A stretch of 64,000 bases of DNA. Origin: Tolypeutes matacus. Lineage: Eukaryota > Chordata > Mammalia > Cingulata > Chlamyphoridae. The position numbers and the translations under genes are program-made. How positions within the stretch are numbered: the stretch's first letter is position 1; every line of letters starts with the position of its first letter. The stretch is taken from contig JAKSZT010053883.1 of the NCBI GenBank assembly GCA_026826555.1, forward strand, positions 23,161,584 to 23,225,583, read 5' to 3'. The notes below the pieces were generated by a model. That model saw nothing but the letters and a program-made list of their open reading frames with translations. It did no database searches and had not been told where the DNA came from. Positions 1-11,269 of this stretch are shown here, in pieces.

Positions 1-29
1 GAAAATCGTTGAACTTCGTAACAGATGTA

Positions 30-530
30 CTGTGAGGGGCAATGTCACGGGGCAGAAAGGATCTGGGCTCCAACCCCAATTCATCCATTTCCAGTTGTGT
101 GACTGGAGGGTGTGAGAGCCAGTCTTGGCGATTAGAACCCAGGTGAGGCCAGGCTGGAGTGGAAAGAGGCTGAGTTCAATTTTGAACATGTTGAGTTCAG
201 ACATGTTGAGACTGATGTGCTAACAGTACATCCAGGAGGAGATGCCCAGCAGGCTGAAGAAATACATAGACTTGAAGAAAAGGCCCTAGGATTGGAGTTG
301 GAAGATCTGGGACAGAGTCTTACCTCTGGGACCCTCTCTGGGGGTCTAGAGCCTGCTGAATCCACTTTTCTGCTCTTTACTTTCTCGGACTCACCGGCTG
401 CTTGACCTTGGGAAGTTCACCTGTCTAAGTCCCAAGTTCCACACTTATGAATTGACAGTAATAATATCTACCTCCTGAGACTATAGAGAGAATTAAAGGA
501 GATAATGGAGGTGAAGGTGTTTAACAAATG
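30..530 (+). repeat. MIR halves around an L2 scrap
   Basis: The stretch 30-115 resembles the 5' half and core of a MIR SINE (unexplained symptom: the text up to 'gttgtgtgactgg' matches the tRNA-like/core part). The stretch 395-530 resembles the MIR 3' half ('gaccttgggaagttcac', then 'taataatatctacctcc'). Between them, 185-290 resembles an L2 3' fragment on the minus strand ('gttgagttcag', 'catccaggaggagatg'). Either one MIR was split or these are two separate MIRs. The similarity is old and weak. Confidence 0.5.
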
Positions 531-734
531 TCGATGTCTCACTCATATAGGCTTTAGCCATCTCATTCTTACTGAAAATGGCCTTTTCCCTCACTTTTGT
601 TCTTTGCATTATCTTTCAGGGTTATACTTCCCTCTCCTGTCCACTTCCTGCTCATTTACCTTCCTTCATCAGGATTTCTCTTTGACTTATTGTAATTTTA
701 GACTCAGATGGATTGTTAGAGCCCAACTGACTCT

Positions 735-850
735 GCCCCCTTATTTTACACACTGGGGAGACTGAGGCCCAGGGAGGAGGGGCAGTGGGCTCAAGATCAC
801 CCAGCAGCTGTATTTGAGCTCCTATCTCCACGCGGGAGTTCCAGTTCCAG
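735..850 (-). repeat. MIR fragment
   Basis: The sequence shows the reverse complement of the MIR 3' half: 'ttattttacacactgggga', 'ctgaggcccagggagg', 'tcacccagcagc'. It is a diverged fragment in otherwise unique DNA. Confidence 0.7.
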
Positions 851-1305
851 AACAATGATTGCCCTTGCTCTGATGTGGCTCCTATTTTCTTCTCTCCAAG
901 GAGATGCTCCATCTTGTCTGGGAATTTTATGACCGATGTTCTCAACAAGAGCAAAAACCAACAAGTGTGAACACTGCCTTTGAAAAGCTTGAGGCTAATT
1001 TGCCCTGGGGCTGTATTCTCTCTCTAGATTCCACCATACCCCACGTTTTCTGATCTAAACTGGTTGTCAGTTTCGCTCCAAAGAAAGTTCACTTGATCTA
1101 TTACTTGTATGAACACAGCATGCTATTGATGTAATTACATCCAGTTTAAAAAATCTATTGAAAAAAAGTTTATTATAGAAGTGGGGAGGGGTTGATTAGG
1201 GAAAATTCAAGTTTTTATGTATATTTGCCTCACAACATTTTATCTAACTTTTAAACCAAGAAAGAACAAATGATTTTTAAAGGTTACTTTCCTCTTAAAA
1301 ACACT
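851..1305. other. unique DNA, nothing recognised
   Basis: No coding exon, RNA gene or recognisable repeat is seen. The interval is moderately AT-rich with a short A/T-rich patch near 1145-1200. Confidence 0.5.
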
Positions 1306-1307
1306 CC

Positions 1308-1400
1308 AGGGGAATGGATGTAGCTCAAGTGGTTGAGCACCTGCTTCCCACTTATGAGGTCCTGGGTTCAACCCCCCGGTACTTCCTAAAAACAAAACAA
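1308..1400 (+). mobile_element. DAS-I-like tRNA-derived SINE
   Basis: A short plus-strand SINE begins with a tRNA-like head. An A-box-like 'tagctcaagtggttgagca' lies near 1320-1338 and a B-box-like 'gggttcaaccc' near 1364-1374. An A-rich tail of the form 'aaaaacaaaacaaaaaa' follows. It is a monomer without the longer DAS-III body. Possible flanking duplication 'aaacactcc/aaaactcc' is imperfect. tRNA-derived SINEs of this kind are known from xenarthrans. Confidence 0.75.
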
Positions 1401-1702
1401 AAAACTCCTCCTGATAACGCATCACTCAAGCACACACTGAATGTATGAGTTGAGAGTGTTTCATCATTTACCAAAGTCTTGCTCCATTGCTACAAAGATC
1501 TTGGCAAAGGACCATCCTCCCCTGCCCCCCAACCCCAAACAAACACATACACACTGAGTCATCAGCAGTTTCTCTTTGCAGTCTGAGGGTGATTTTTTCA
1601 ATTCCCCCCAAGAAACTGGACATAACTACTGGACTCTAAGAGATGAGGCTAGGCAGCTGCAAGATTTCGTTTCAGATTTATCAGCATGTTCCAAATACGG
1701 AT

Positions 1703-1785
1703 AACAATAGCTGCCATCTCCTGGGGTCCTACTAGGTGCCTTGTGCTGTACCTGGTGTTTTTTTTTTTTTTTTTTTTTTTAACTA
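1703..1785 (-). repeat. MIR 3' end plus poly-T run
   Basis: 'ctactaggtgccttgtgct' at 1730-1750 is the reverse complement of the MIR 3' end. It is followed by a run of about 22 T at 1758-1781, which could be a later poly-A insertion on the minus strand. Confidence 0.5.
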
Positions 1786-1879
1786 TTATTCATTACCTAC
1801 AACCTTTATCACAAAGCTAATGTTTATTTAAGCTCCCACCCTGATTATAGCTGCAACGTACCTGGGTTAGTGCAAGAGT

Positions 1880-2230
1880 TGCCTGACCTGTGTCCCCGAC
1901 TCCACTTTTGTTCCCATTGTCTCTCTTCCACGGAGCAGCAGGAGAAAACTTTTAAAAATGCTGGTCTGCCATGTTCTTCTTTTCATACCCTTTCTGGTTC
2001 CTGTCTCCCCCAGGGTAGAGCCAGGGTCCTTTACTGGTTCCTGTGATCTCTCGGACCTCACCTCCTCCAGCCCTCCTAAATCTGCCCCAGCCACACGGGC
2101 TCCTTGCTGACCCTCAAGGATGACCCACACTCCATACTCCAAGCTTTTGCACTTGTGTTTCCCTCTGTCTGGTGTGCTCTCCAGATGTAGACATGGATCA
2201 CACCTCTTGTGAGCAAGCTGACCTCCAGAG
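1880..2230 (+). repeat. L2 fragment (plus)
   Basis: The text follows the L2 3' region in order: an 'agggtagagccagggtcctt' block, a 'cggacctcacctcctccag' block, 'ttttgcacttgtgtttccct' and 'gtctggtgtgctctcc'. It is heavily diverged and has no coding value. Confidence 0.65.
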
Positions 2231-2645
2231 GTCAGGGTACCGAAGGCATGGATGACCTTTGAACTGCTGGCTGGCGTTGAGGGCAATGCTTCTGAAACTC
2301 TTCCTGCACATCACCCTTCGGGTAGGCTTTGGGTATTGCCAGAAACGAGCCACCACAAACCAGTACATTTTGAGGATGGTTAACTTCTGTTTAAAAAGCC
2401 ATGTGACTTTTGCATTCCATTCCATAATATATTTGTATTTACTTGGATAAAAGTAATTCTTGCACCATGTCTTTGAGTAATATTGATGCTCTAGGAAGGG
2501 TGGTATATGGTTCAAATCGATGCTGTGCCAGGGGCTCGACCAACTGGAGAAATAGAGATTTGGGGGTAGGTGAGGGTTAGTGTGAGGGCAGGGGCTGGAG
2601 GAAGGATAAAGCGAGAATTGGCATAGAGGGCTTTGGAGGAAGGAA
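2231..2645. other. unique DNA
   Basis: No gene or clear repeat was recognised. Purine-rich G-runs occur at 2560-2650. Confidence 0.45.
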
Positions 2646-2649
2646 GAGG

Positions 2650-2865
2650 GTAGAGGTTAAAAACACAAGCTTTGGTGCAAGGAGGACTCTTATGATCTCA
2701 GATTTCCCACCAACCAGTCCAGTGTCATGTCACCCTCAATTTCCTCATTTTTAAAATTGATCCAATACTGGGGCCTAGATCATGGAGTTTTTTTGAGGAG
2801 TCCATGGGATGATGATGAGTGCAAAGCAGCTGACATACAGTGAAGCTCAGTTAATAGCAACATCT
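2650..2865 (+). repeat. MIR, near full length
   Basis: The order matches a MIR SINE: 'gaggttaaaaacacaagct' at the start, 'tcaatttcctcatttttaaaa' in the core, then 'gatgagtgcaaagcagctga' and 'gctcagttaatagcaaca' at the 3' end. Confidence 0.75.
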
Positions 2866-2989
2866 TTGCTGCTATTCACTAACACTGTGGCAGTTCTGAT
2901 TTTTAGGGTCTTTAGCCCAGGGATGTGGTGGAATGATTTGAATCAATTTCTCCAGCACCGTCAGAGGGAAGTGGACATGGCACTTGCTG

Positions 2990-3130
2990 GGGCCCAAGAG
3001 GTGGTCTCGGTTCTGGTCTCAGTTCTGCCACTAATTCACAGATGGACCCTGGGCAGGTCATTTCCTCTCCTTGAGCCTCAGTTTCCTCTTCTGTAAAACT
3101 CAAAAAGTTAGATGAAACAGTGGCCAAATC
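2990..3130 (+). repeat. MIR fragment
   Basis: 'cagttctgccactaattcac', 'gggcaggtcatttcctct' and 'gcctcagtttcctcttctg' are the canonical MIR core in plus orientation. Confidence 0.8.
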
Positions 3131-4555
3131 ACTTTCAGCAAGAACATTCTCAGAATTTGGGAGCTGCTTTCCTAGCCTGAAGACCATTTCAATGTTTCAT
3201 GAGGCTTTGAAAACAACCCACCCTCGACTATGAATGTACTAAAAACATGGCTGGATTTGCCCTGAGTGAATTTTGGTCCATGAGCAAGCAGGGCAGGTAC
3301 AGATAGGAAGCTGAGCCCCTTCTTGCTGTCTGACTTTTGGGTAGGGATAGGCACTGAATTGGCATGGCCCAGTGGACAATTCCTGGAAGGAAGGGTAGTG
3401 TGTGCTGGCTGCCATCTCTTGTGGCTGATGGTGGATCTCAGAGGCTTCAGGGAGAGTGATGTGGGCCCTGATCAGCTGCCAAGGAGAATTGGCCTTTGGC
3501 TCTTGGTCCAGGAGTCACCGAACGCTGGCTCATCCCACAGATGTGTCTGGGACACTGGGCACCTCCTCCCTGTTGAGGTCATGGGGGTCATTAACTAATA
3601 GTGAGAGCCACCATTTGTGGAGCATCACTTTCACTCATCCAAGAAGTGCCCACCAGGCACCAGGCCCTGGGGTTGCAACAGTGAACCCCACAAAGCTGGA
3701 CTCCCTGCTTTGTCCACGGTGGCCACTGCCTCTACCACCACGTGGCAGGTTCCCTTTCCGGCTCTTCTCAGAATCAGGCACTTTCTCCCTCAACGCTCGC
3801 TGGTCCTTGGCCTGTTCACATCTTGGTTTTAGAGCTAGGGGTGGGGTGGGGACAAGGAAATGAAAGGTGAATGAGACAAATCACAAAGCCGACTGGGATC
3901 TTCTTCCTGTTTCTTCTCTAAGAAATGACAAGTTTAACTCACATTAATTCAAGCTCAGTACATATCTGAAGAAGAAAAAGGAGCCAGTTAGATTCATTTT
4001 CTTGGTCAGCTTTTCAAGCCTAGGATTAATCTATTCATCAGCTTAGCTCCTCAGGAGAAAACATGCTTCTTCAGGAGTTTTCTAACTGAAAATAAATGCC
4101 TCATTAAGTGGGACATATGACCTGAGAACAGGATTGATGCCAGACAGACTAATGAATGTCATTATGAGGAACACGCAGTCCTCAGAGGGACTGGCCGCCA
4201 TGAGGGACTCTGGGAGCGCGCTGAACTATTGTTTAATGGATGGACCCATCCTGGGAAGGAGGGAGGGAGACAGGTGGAGGAGGGGCTGCTGTGGGAGCTG
4301 TGACGCCCCTGCCAAGGGAGCCCTGATTCCAGCACCTGCCAATGTTTGCCAAAGAGCACATGGCCCAGGGAGAACCCGCCTGTGGGGGATTCTCTGTTTC
4401 CACTGTTGGTCCCAAGGGGAGGGAACTGGTTTCAGCCTCTGAAATAGGAAGGGGGTGGGGCAGGGTCAGAGTCCAGGCATCAGGACAGGGGGTCCTGGTC
4501 CCAGGTCTCCTCCCCATCATGGTGGACTGGGCTGGGTTTTAGCCCCTCCTCGCTG
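3131..4555. other. mostly unique DNA with one L2/MIR scrap
   Basis: An L2/MIR 3' scrap in minus orientation is likely at 3600-3715 ('ccaggcaccaggccctgggg', 'aacagtgaaccc'). The rest, including the G-rich 3836-3860 patch and the AT-rich 4030-4110 patch, shows no gene, RNA or clear repeat. The open frames here lack splice context or family resemblance. Confidence 0.5.
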
Positions 4556-4559
4556 AGCC

Positions 4560-4800
4560 ATGCCCCATGCTGGGAGCCTTCCCATGCAGTATTCTCCTGA
4601 GACCCTCACAGAAGCCAGGCAGACAGGGGTGTGGCCTAGGATTGCCGATGAGTCTCAGAGAGGTTAAGTAGCTTGCCCAAGGTCACCCAGCGTGGGGGGC
4701 AGGAGAGCCGAAATTCAGCCCCAGCCCCACAGGGCCTCCCTCCTGGGTGGCCTGTCTTCAAAGCCCCCAACTCCACTACTCTCGAACTCCGTAACATCTT
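4560..4800 (-). repeat. MIR (minus)
   Basis: 'cagagaggttaagtagcttg' and 'cccaaggtcacccag' near 4656-4690 are the reverse complement of the MIR core. Flanking pieces extend it on both sides. Confidence 0.8.
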
Positions 4801-4869
4801 AGTTATAACTGTGTGGGGGCAAACTCTCCCCATGACCACACAAGAAACAATGAGATGTAAAGCAAATCA

Positions 4870-5050
4870 CAGGGGTTGGGAACCAGATAGACCTTGATTT
4901 AAATCCTGGCTGGTTACTGCTCCAAGTCTCAATTTCTTTATCAACAAAATAGGAACGTGTATTGTTACCCTACAGGCTTGTTGTGAGGATGAAATGAGCT
5001 AATAAAGTTGCAGCTTCTGACATGCAGAAGGTGCTCAGGAAGCACCAGCC
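4870..5050 (+). repeat. MIR (plus)
   Basis: 'gatttaaatcctggctggtt', 'ctcaatttctttatcaac', 'ttgttgtgaggatgaaatg' and the 3' 'aaggtgctcagg' occur in MIR order. Confidence 0.8.
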
Positions 5051-5184
5051 CCTTCTGCTGTGCACTGGCCCCTGGTCCATCCAGCTGGATTTGATTCTTG
5101 GGAAGAGGTTGAACTGGGTTTGGTGGGATGTGGAGGAGCAGACCTGTCCAGCTCAGCAGTGAGGGACAGTCCCAAATCCCACAA

Positions 5185-5285
5185 TCCATACATGTTCATT
5201 GAGGACCTAAGATGTTCCAGGTGCCATGAGGATACAGGGATGACCCCGGCATGGTCTCCCATACCAGTGAGTTCACGGCCAACGG
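5185..5285 (-). repeat. L2 3' end fragment
   Basis: 'tgttcattgaggacctaaga', 'caggtgccatgaggatacag' are the reverse complement of the L2 3' terminus. Confidence 0.55.
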
Positions 5286-5318
5286 GGGGGGGGGCGCCGG
5301 GGGGGCGATAGCCGGGGG
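5284..5318 (+). other. G-run cluster, possible G-quadruplex
   Basis: Three G runs of 11, 7 and 5 bases stand at 5284-5294, 5299-5305 and 5314-5318, separated by short C/A/T spacers. The 11-G run can supply two tracts, so an intramolecular quadruplex is possible. Long homopolymer G is also a common place for sequencing or assembly error. Confidence 0.5.
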
Positions 5319-5574
5319 CATTGGAGAGAGTCCAGTCCCAAAGGTGGGGGCAGAGAAGAGGGGGAAGGATCTGAGACAGAGCCACTGGGAGTGGCAGAGG
5401 AGAGACTCTGCCTAAGGCATGGGGTAGTTGCTTTCTACACGTGTGTCTTGAGCAAGTCAGTCTTCTCCTGGGGACAGAAGGAGAATGATTCTATATAAAG
5501 GTCCAGGACAGCTAGAGGCCTGGTCCAAGGTTGAGGTAAGAAAAAAGAGGAAATACATATATTTACAGCTCCAA

Positions 5575-5800
5575 ACTGTCATCTCAGTGTCTGTTACTCC
5601 AATTATTAACAAGGGAATGGACATTCATGTTCAAAATCTCATTTATTTCTAGCAGACTATCCTTGAGATAGTTTGACACAAACTATCCCATGTGTCAAGT
5701 AAAGAAATTGAGGCTGGGAGATGCTGAGTGACTATCCCAGAGTCACACAGCTCATAAGAGCCAAGATTCATACCCAGGTCCACCTGGCCCCAAGCATCAT
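5575..5800 (-). repeat. MIR (minus)
   Basis: 'aaagaaattgaggctggg', 'cagagtcacacagctcataa' and 'agattcatacccagg' are the reverse complement of the MIR core and 5' half. Confidence 0.75.
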
Positions 5801-6560
5801 GACTTTCCTACTTGCCATCTGGCCTTTGGCATCAGCAGACCCTACTGGACACTGTTTGTTTTCCCTGAAAACTACAGGCATCTGGAAAATGGCTGCAGCT
5901 CCACTCTTTCTCTCCCTGCTTTGGCTCTAAGACAGGATGTGTCTCCAGGGTGAGAGGTGGGACGACTGACTTAACTCTTCCTAGTCTTGCTCAGATGTCA
6001 GCTTGAGCTCAGGGAGCCTGGCACAGACCTGTGAGTGAGTCCTGTGACTCAGAGCCGCTCTCTCACCATGCAGAACAAGCCCAACGAGTCAGGTCTGAGG
6101 GTGAGTTCTCTGTACTGTGAGCACCTGCTTTTTCATAAAGTAGGCTCTTAGCATTCTGGCTCAGCATTGTGGCTGCAACTTAATTTCAAGCTGGCATACT
6201 TCATATGTTGAAAGGCACAAACTCTGGATGAAAATCTATGTTTAATTTTACTGTAATCCTTTCTGCAATTATTTAATTCTTATATCCCCTGTGGCTGGAC
6301 CTCTATCTTCTTCATCTTCTACCCTTTTTGCCTGGCATATATATTAGGCACATATTAAACATTTATTGAATGGTTGAATAAAGGACACAATGAAAGGAAG
6401 AAATGGGTTCTAGCAACCCAATTATAGTTTCTCCATGCAACAGGGAAACTCCAGTGGAATTTCAGAAACAAAGATGGTGTTGAAGACAGAATTGAGAACA
6501 GTTAAGGTACTAGATGAAATATTGCACGGTTATGGGGACCAACAGTTTTTCAGTGAGAGA
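5801..6560. other. unique DNA with an L2 3' tail
   Basis: An L2 3' end in plus orientation is visible at 6320-6388 ('tgcctggcatatatattagg', 'ttattgaatggttgaataaa'). Nothing else is recognised in the interval. Confidence 0.5.
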
Positions 6561-6564
6561 GATG

Positions 6565-7070
6565 TAGTGTATCGATCAGTGATTGCTGCATAATAAACCA
6601 CCCAAAAACTTATTGCTTTAAAATAATGAGTAATTTTTTTTAGCTCAGGGGTCTGTGGAAGAGCTTGGTGCTCCTGCTGATCTGAAGAGGGTTTGGCTGA
6701 TCTTGGTTGGATGTGCTCATGCGTCTGTAGCCAGCCGGTAAATTGGCTGGGCTGGCTAGCCTAGGATGGCTTCAGCTGGGATGGCTCGCACCTGTTTCAC
6801 GCGGCCTCATCTTACCTGTCCAGCTCAAACTTGTCCTTATGGTAAAGACAAAAGTTTAAAAGACAGGGTGGAAACACACAAGGCATTTTGAGGTACAGTC
6901 TGGGAACTGACACATCGCTTCTTCCACATTCTATGAGCCAAAGCAAATCACAGGGCAAGGCCAGATTCAAGAGTTGGAGAAACAGACCTCATCTGTTGAT
7001 GGGATAAGCAGTAAAGTCACATTTCAAAGGGCCAGGATGCAGATAGAGGGTAAGTATTGTGGTCAATTTT
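6565..7070 (-). mobile_element. MaLR/MLT1-like LTR remnant
   Basis: The order of blocks recalls the reverse complement of a MaLR-class LTR: 'gctgcataataaaccaccca' at 6585, 'gctcaggggtctgtggaag', 'gcggcctcatctta', 'cttccacattctatgagcc' and 'gacctcatctgttgatggg'. About 500 bp, the usual size of such LTRs. Clean TG/CA ends and a target duplication could not be fixed, so the family name is tentative. Confidence 0.5.
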
Positions 7071-7261
7071 CCAATTTATTTACTTTTTGGAAAAATTTTC
7101 TTTACTAGAGAAGTGGGTTTTCAGAGCAATCATGTATAAAATACAGGATTCCCATATAACACCCTGCCACCAACACCTTGCATTGCTATGGAACATTTGT
7201 TACAATTGATGATAGTATATTTTTATAATTGTATTATTAATTAAAGTCCATCATTTACCTT

Positions 7262-7684
7262 TTTTTTTTTGAGAGGTAAAGAATTTTTTTATTTGTTTGT
7301 TTTTTGTTTATTATTATTATTGAAATAATGAAAATGCTCTAATAATGATTGAAGCGATGAATGCACAACTATATGATTATACGAAATACCCTTGATTGTA
7401 CACTTTGGATGAATTGTATGCTTTATTAATATGAACCAATAAAATTGATTTGTTTAAAAAAATAACTAATTCATTAATAACTCTATATTGAATATATGTT
7501 GAAATGGAACCATTTCAGATATATGGAGTTAAATATATATATATATATTTTTTTTAAGAGATAAAATTTTTTATTTGTAAAATGATATATAAATATATAT
7601 GCATATATGTGCATTTGCTTACAAAAATGTTATTTATATATATATAAATATATTTTGAGAGGTGCTTAGATTACCGAAAATATT
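7262..7684 (-). mobile_element. nested insertion with 12-bp target duplication
   Basis: The block is flanked by identical 'atcatttacctt' at 7250-7261 and 7685-7696. It opens with poly-T at 7262, so the element inserted on the minus strand. Inside it, 7300-7465 is a plus-oriented L1 3' end ('aatgctctaataatgattg', 'caataaaattgatttg') that recurs at 41790-41915. AT-dinucleotide runs occur at 7535-7660. Confidence 0.65.
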
Positions 7685-9194
7685 ATCATTTACCTTTAAC
7701 CATGCTTACTCACCTACTTCAGTGCTGCCATCTACTCTCACAATGTTGCATTACCATCACCTCTGTCTACCTCCGAACCACTACAATCAACCTAATTATA
7801 AATTCTGCAGATTAAGCATCAACTTCCCTTTCTCTACCCCATTCTATCTCTAACATAATGTCCTCAAGGTTCTTCCATATTGTAGCATGCATCAGTATTT
7901 CATTCTTTCTTACAGCTGAATAATATTCCAGTGTATGCATATGACACATTTTGTTTATTCATGGGCATTCGGGTTGCTTCCATCTTTTTAGCAATTGTGA
8001 AAAGTGCTGCCATGAACACTGGTGTGCATATATCTGCTCTTGTCCCTGCTTTCAGTTCTTCTGGGTAGTGGGATTGCCAGCTCAAATGGCAATTCTATAT
8101 TTAGCTGCATGAGGAGCTGCCACACTGTCTTCCACAGTGGCTGCACCATTCTACATTCCCACCAGCAATGAATGAGAATGCCTATTTCTCCACATCCTCT
8201 CCAACACTTACAGTTTCCTGTTTTTTTTCAAAGGTGGCCAGTCTAGTCTATAGGTGTGAAATGATATCTCATCGTGGTTTTGATTTGCATTTCCCTAATA
8301 GCTAGTGATGTTGAGCATATTTTCATGTGCTTTTTAGCCATTTGTATTTCTTATTTGGAAAAATGTCTATGTTGTTTGTCTTTTTATTGTTGAGTTGTAG
8401 AACCTCTTTATATGTGCTGGATATTAGAGGCTTATCAGATATATGGTTTCCCAATATTTTCTTTCATTGAATAGGCTGTCTTTTCACTTTCTTGACAAAC
8501 TCCTTTGAAGAACTTTATTTTTTTTTGAATTTTGAGAATTTCCCACTTACCTAATTTTTCTCTTGTTGCTCTTGCTTTAGGTGTAAAGTTTATGAAACTG
8601 TTGCCTACCAGAAGATCTCGAAGATGCTTTTAGAATATTATGGTCCTGGTTCTTATATTTAGGTCTTTGCTCCACCCTGAGTTGATTTTTGTATAGGATG
8701 CAAGATAAGGGTCCTCTTTCATTCTTTTGGATATGGATATCCAGCTCTCCCAGCACCATTTGTTGAAGAGACTATTTCTATACCAGTTGAGTGGAATTGG
8801 CAGCCTTGTCAAAATATCAGTTGACTGTAGATGTGGGGGTCTATTTCTGAACTCTCAGTTAGATTCCATTGATCAATATAGTTGTGCCAGTACCATGCTG
8901 TTTTGACCACTGTAGCTTTGTAATATGCTTTAAAATCAGGTAGAGTGAGTCCTCTAACTTCATTTTTCTTTTTTCAAGATGTTTTTGGCTATTCAGGGCC
9001 TCTTAACCTTCCAAATAAATTTGATAATTGGCTTTTCCATTTCTGCAAAAAAAAAAAAAAAATGGCTGATGGAATTTTCATTGGGATTGCATTAAATCTG
9101 CAAATCAATTTAGGTAGAATTGACATCCTAACAATATTTTAGTCTTTCAATTCATGAGCATGGGATGTCCTTCCATTCATTTAGATCTGTTTTG

Positions 9195-9890
9195 ATTTCT
9201 TTTAGCAATGTTGTGTAGTTTTCTGTGTATAAATCCTTTATATCCTTAGTTAAATTTATTCCTAAGTATTTCATTCTTTTAGTTGCTATTGTAAATGGAA
9301 TTTTCTTCTTAATTTCCTCCTCAGCTTGCTCATTACTAGTATATAGAAACACTACTGATTTTTGCATGTTGCTCTTATGTCCCATTACTTTGCTGAACTC
9401 ACTTTTTAGCTCTATTAGCTTTGTTGTAGATTTTTTGGGACTTTATATACATAGGATCGTGTCATCTGCAAATAGTGAAACTTTTACTCCCTTCCTTTCC
9501 AATTTTGATGCCTTTTATTTCTTTTTCTTGCCTAACTTCTTTAATTCTTTTTAGCAATGTTTTGTAGTTTTTTATGTACAAGTACTTTACATCCTTGTTA
9601 TTCCTTGTTATTTGATTCTTTTACTTGCTATTGTGAATGGAATTTTTTTCTTGGTTTCTACTTTCAATTGTTCATTGCTTGTGTATAGAAACACTACTGA
9701 TTTTGGGGTGTTGATATTTACCCCATCATTTTGCTGATTTCATTTATTAGCTATAGTAGCTTTGTTGTGGATTTTTCAGGATTTTCTGTTTATAGAATTA
9801 TATCATCTGCAAATAGGCATAGTTTTACTTCTTCTTTTCCAATTTGGATATCTTCTATTTATTTTTCTTTCCTAATTGCTCTGGCAAGGA
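9195..9890 (-). repeat. duplicated ORF2 palm segment
   Basis: Two diverged copies of the same L1 ORF2 region stand head to tail. Copy 1 is about 9195-9540 and copy 2 about 9545-9890. Shared anchors are 'tagcaatgttgtgtagttt/tagcaatgttttgtagttt', 'tagaaacactactgatttt' and 'atcatctgcaaatag'. The copies differ by many substitutions, so the event is old or joins two L1 subfamilies. Confidence 0.75.
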
Positions 9891-10445
9891 CTTCTAGTAC
9901 AATGCTGAATAACTGGTGACAGTGGACATCCTTGTCTTCTTCATGATCTTAGAGGGAAAGTTTTCAGTCTTTCGCCATTAAATAGGATGTTAGCTGTGGT
10001 CTTTTCATATATGCCTTTATCATGTTAAGGAAGTTTCCTTTGATTCCAGGTGTTCTAGGTGTTTTTATCAAGAAAGGATGCTGTATTTTGTCAAATGCCT
10101 TTTCTGGATCAATCGAGATGATCAGGTGGTTTTTCTCCTTCATTCTGTTAATGTGGTGGATAACATTAGTTGATTTTCTTATGTAGAACCAACCTTGCAT
10201 ACCAGGGATAAATCCCACTTAATCATGGTATATAATTTTTTTAATATGCTGTTGGATTAAATTTGCTAGTATTTTGTTGAGGATTTTTGCATCTATATTC
10301 ATAAGAGATATTGGTTTGTAGTTTTCTTTTCTTGTGCTATCTTTATCTGGCTTTTGTATGAGGGTGATATTGGCCTTATAAAATGAATTAGGGGGTATCC
10401 CTCTTCTTCTGAGAGTTTCTGCAGAATTGGAGTTAATTCTTCCTG

Positions 10446-10563
10446 TTTTTTTTTTTTTTTTTTTGTTTGTTTGTTTTTTACCGGGAGGTCCGGGGGATCG
10501 AACCCGGGTCCCTCCATATGGGAGATGGACGCCCAACCAGTTGAGCCACATCCAACCCCCTGT
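10446..10563 (-). mobile_element. DAS-like tRNA SINE in L1
   Basis: A minus-strand SINE: poly-T at 10446-10463, then the reverse complement of a tRNA-like head with 'gggatcgaacccgggtccc' (B box) and 'cagttgagccaca' (A box). The 15-bp target duplication 'agttaattcttcctg' is perfect at 10431-10445 and 10564-10578. The insertion interrupts the L1 reverse-transcriptase region, so it is younger than that L1. Confidence 0.9.
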
Positions 10564-11269
10564 AGTTAATTCTTCCTGGAATGTTTGGTAGAATTCCCCT
10601 GTGAAGCCATCTGGTCCTGAGCTTTTCCATTGGGAGGTTTTTGATTACTGGTTCAATCTCTTTACTAGTAATTTGTTTCTTGAGATCTTCTATTTCTTCT
10701 TGAGTCAATGTAGGTAGTTTGTTTGTATCTAAGAATTTGCCCATTTCATCAAGGCTATCAAATTTATTGATATACAGTAGAAATGTTCCCCTTTTCATTT
10801 GTGATATTTATTTGTATCCTCTCTCTTTTTACTTTGTCAGTTTAGCTAAAGTTTTATTGATTTTGTTGGTATTTTCAAAGAACCAAGTTTTGATTTTGTT
10901 GATTCTCTCTATTGTCTTTTTTTCCTATTCATTTATCTCTACTCTAATCTTTGTTATTTTCTTCCTTCTGCTTACTTTGGGTTTAGTTTGAGCTTCTTTT
11001 TCTAGTTCTTACAGTTTTGAGTTTAGGACTCTGATCTGATGTGATTCTTCTTTTGTAATATAAGCATTTAGAGCTGTAAATTTCCCTCTCAGCACTGCCT
11101 TCTGCATCCCATAAGTTTTGGTATGTTGTATTTTCATTTTCATTTGCCTCAAGGTATTTCTTAACTTCGTTTTTAACTTCCTCTTTTACTCATTTGTTAT
11201 TTAAAAATATATTGTTTAATTTCCACATGTTTGTGAATTTTTCCTTTCTCCCTCTGTTATTGATTTCTA

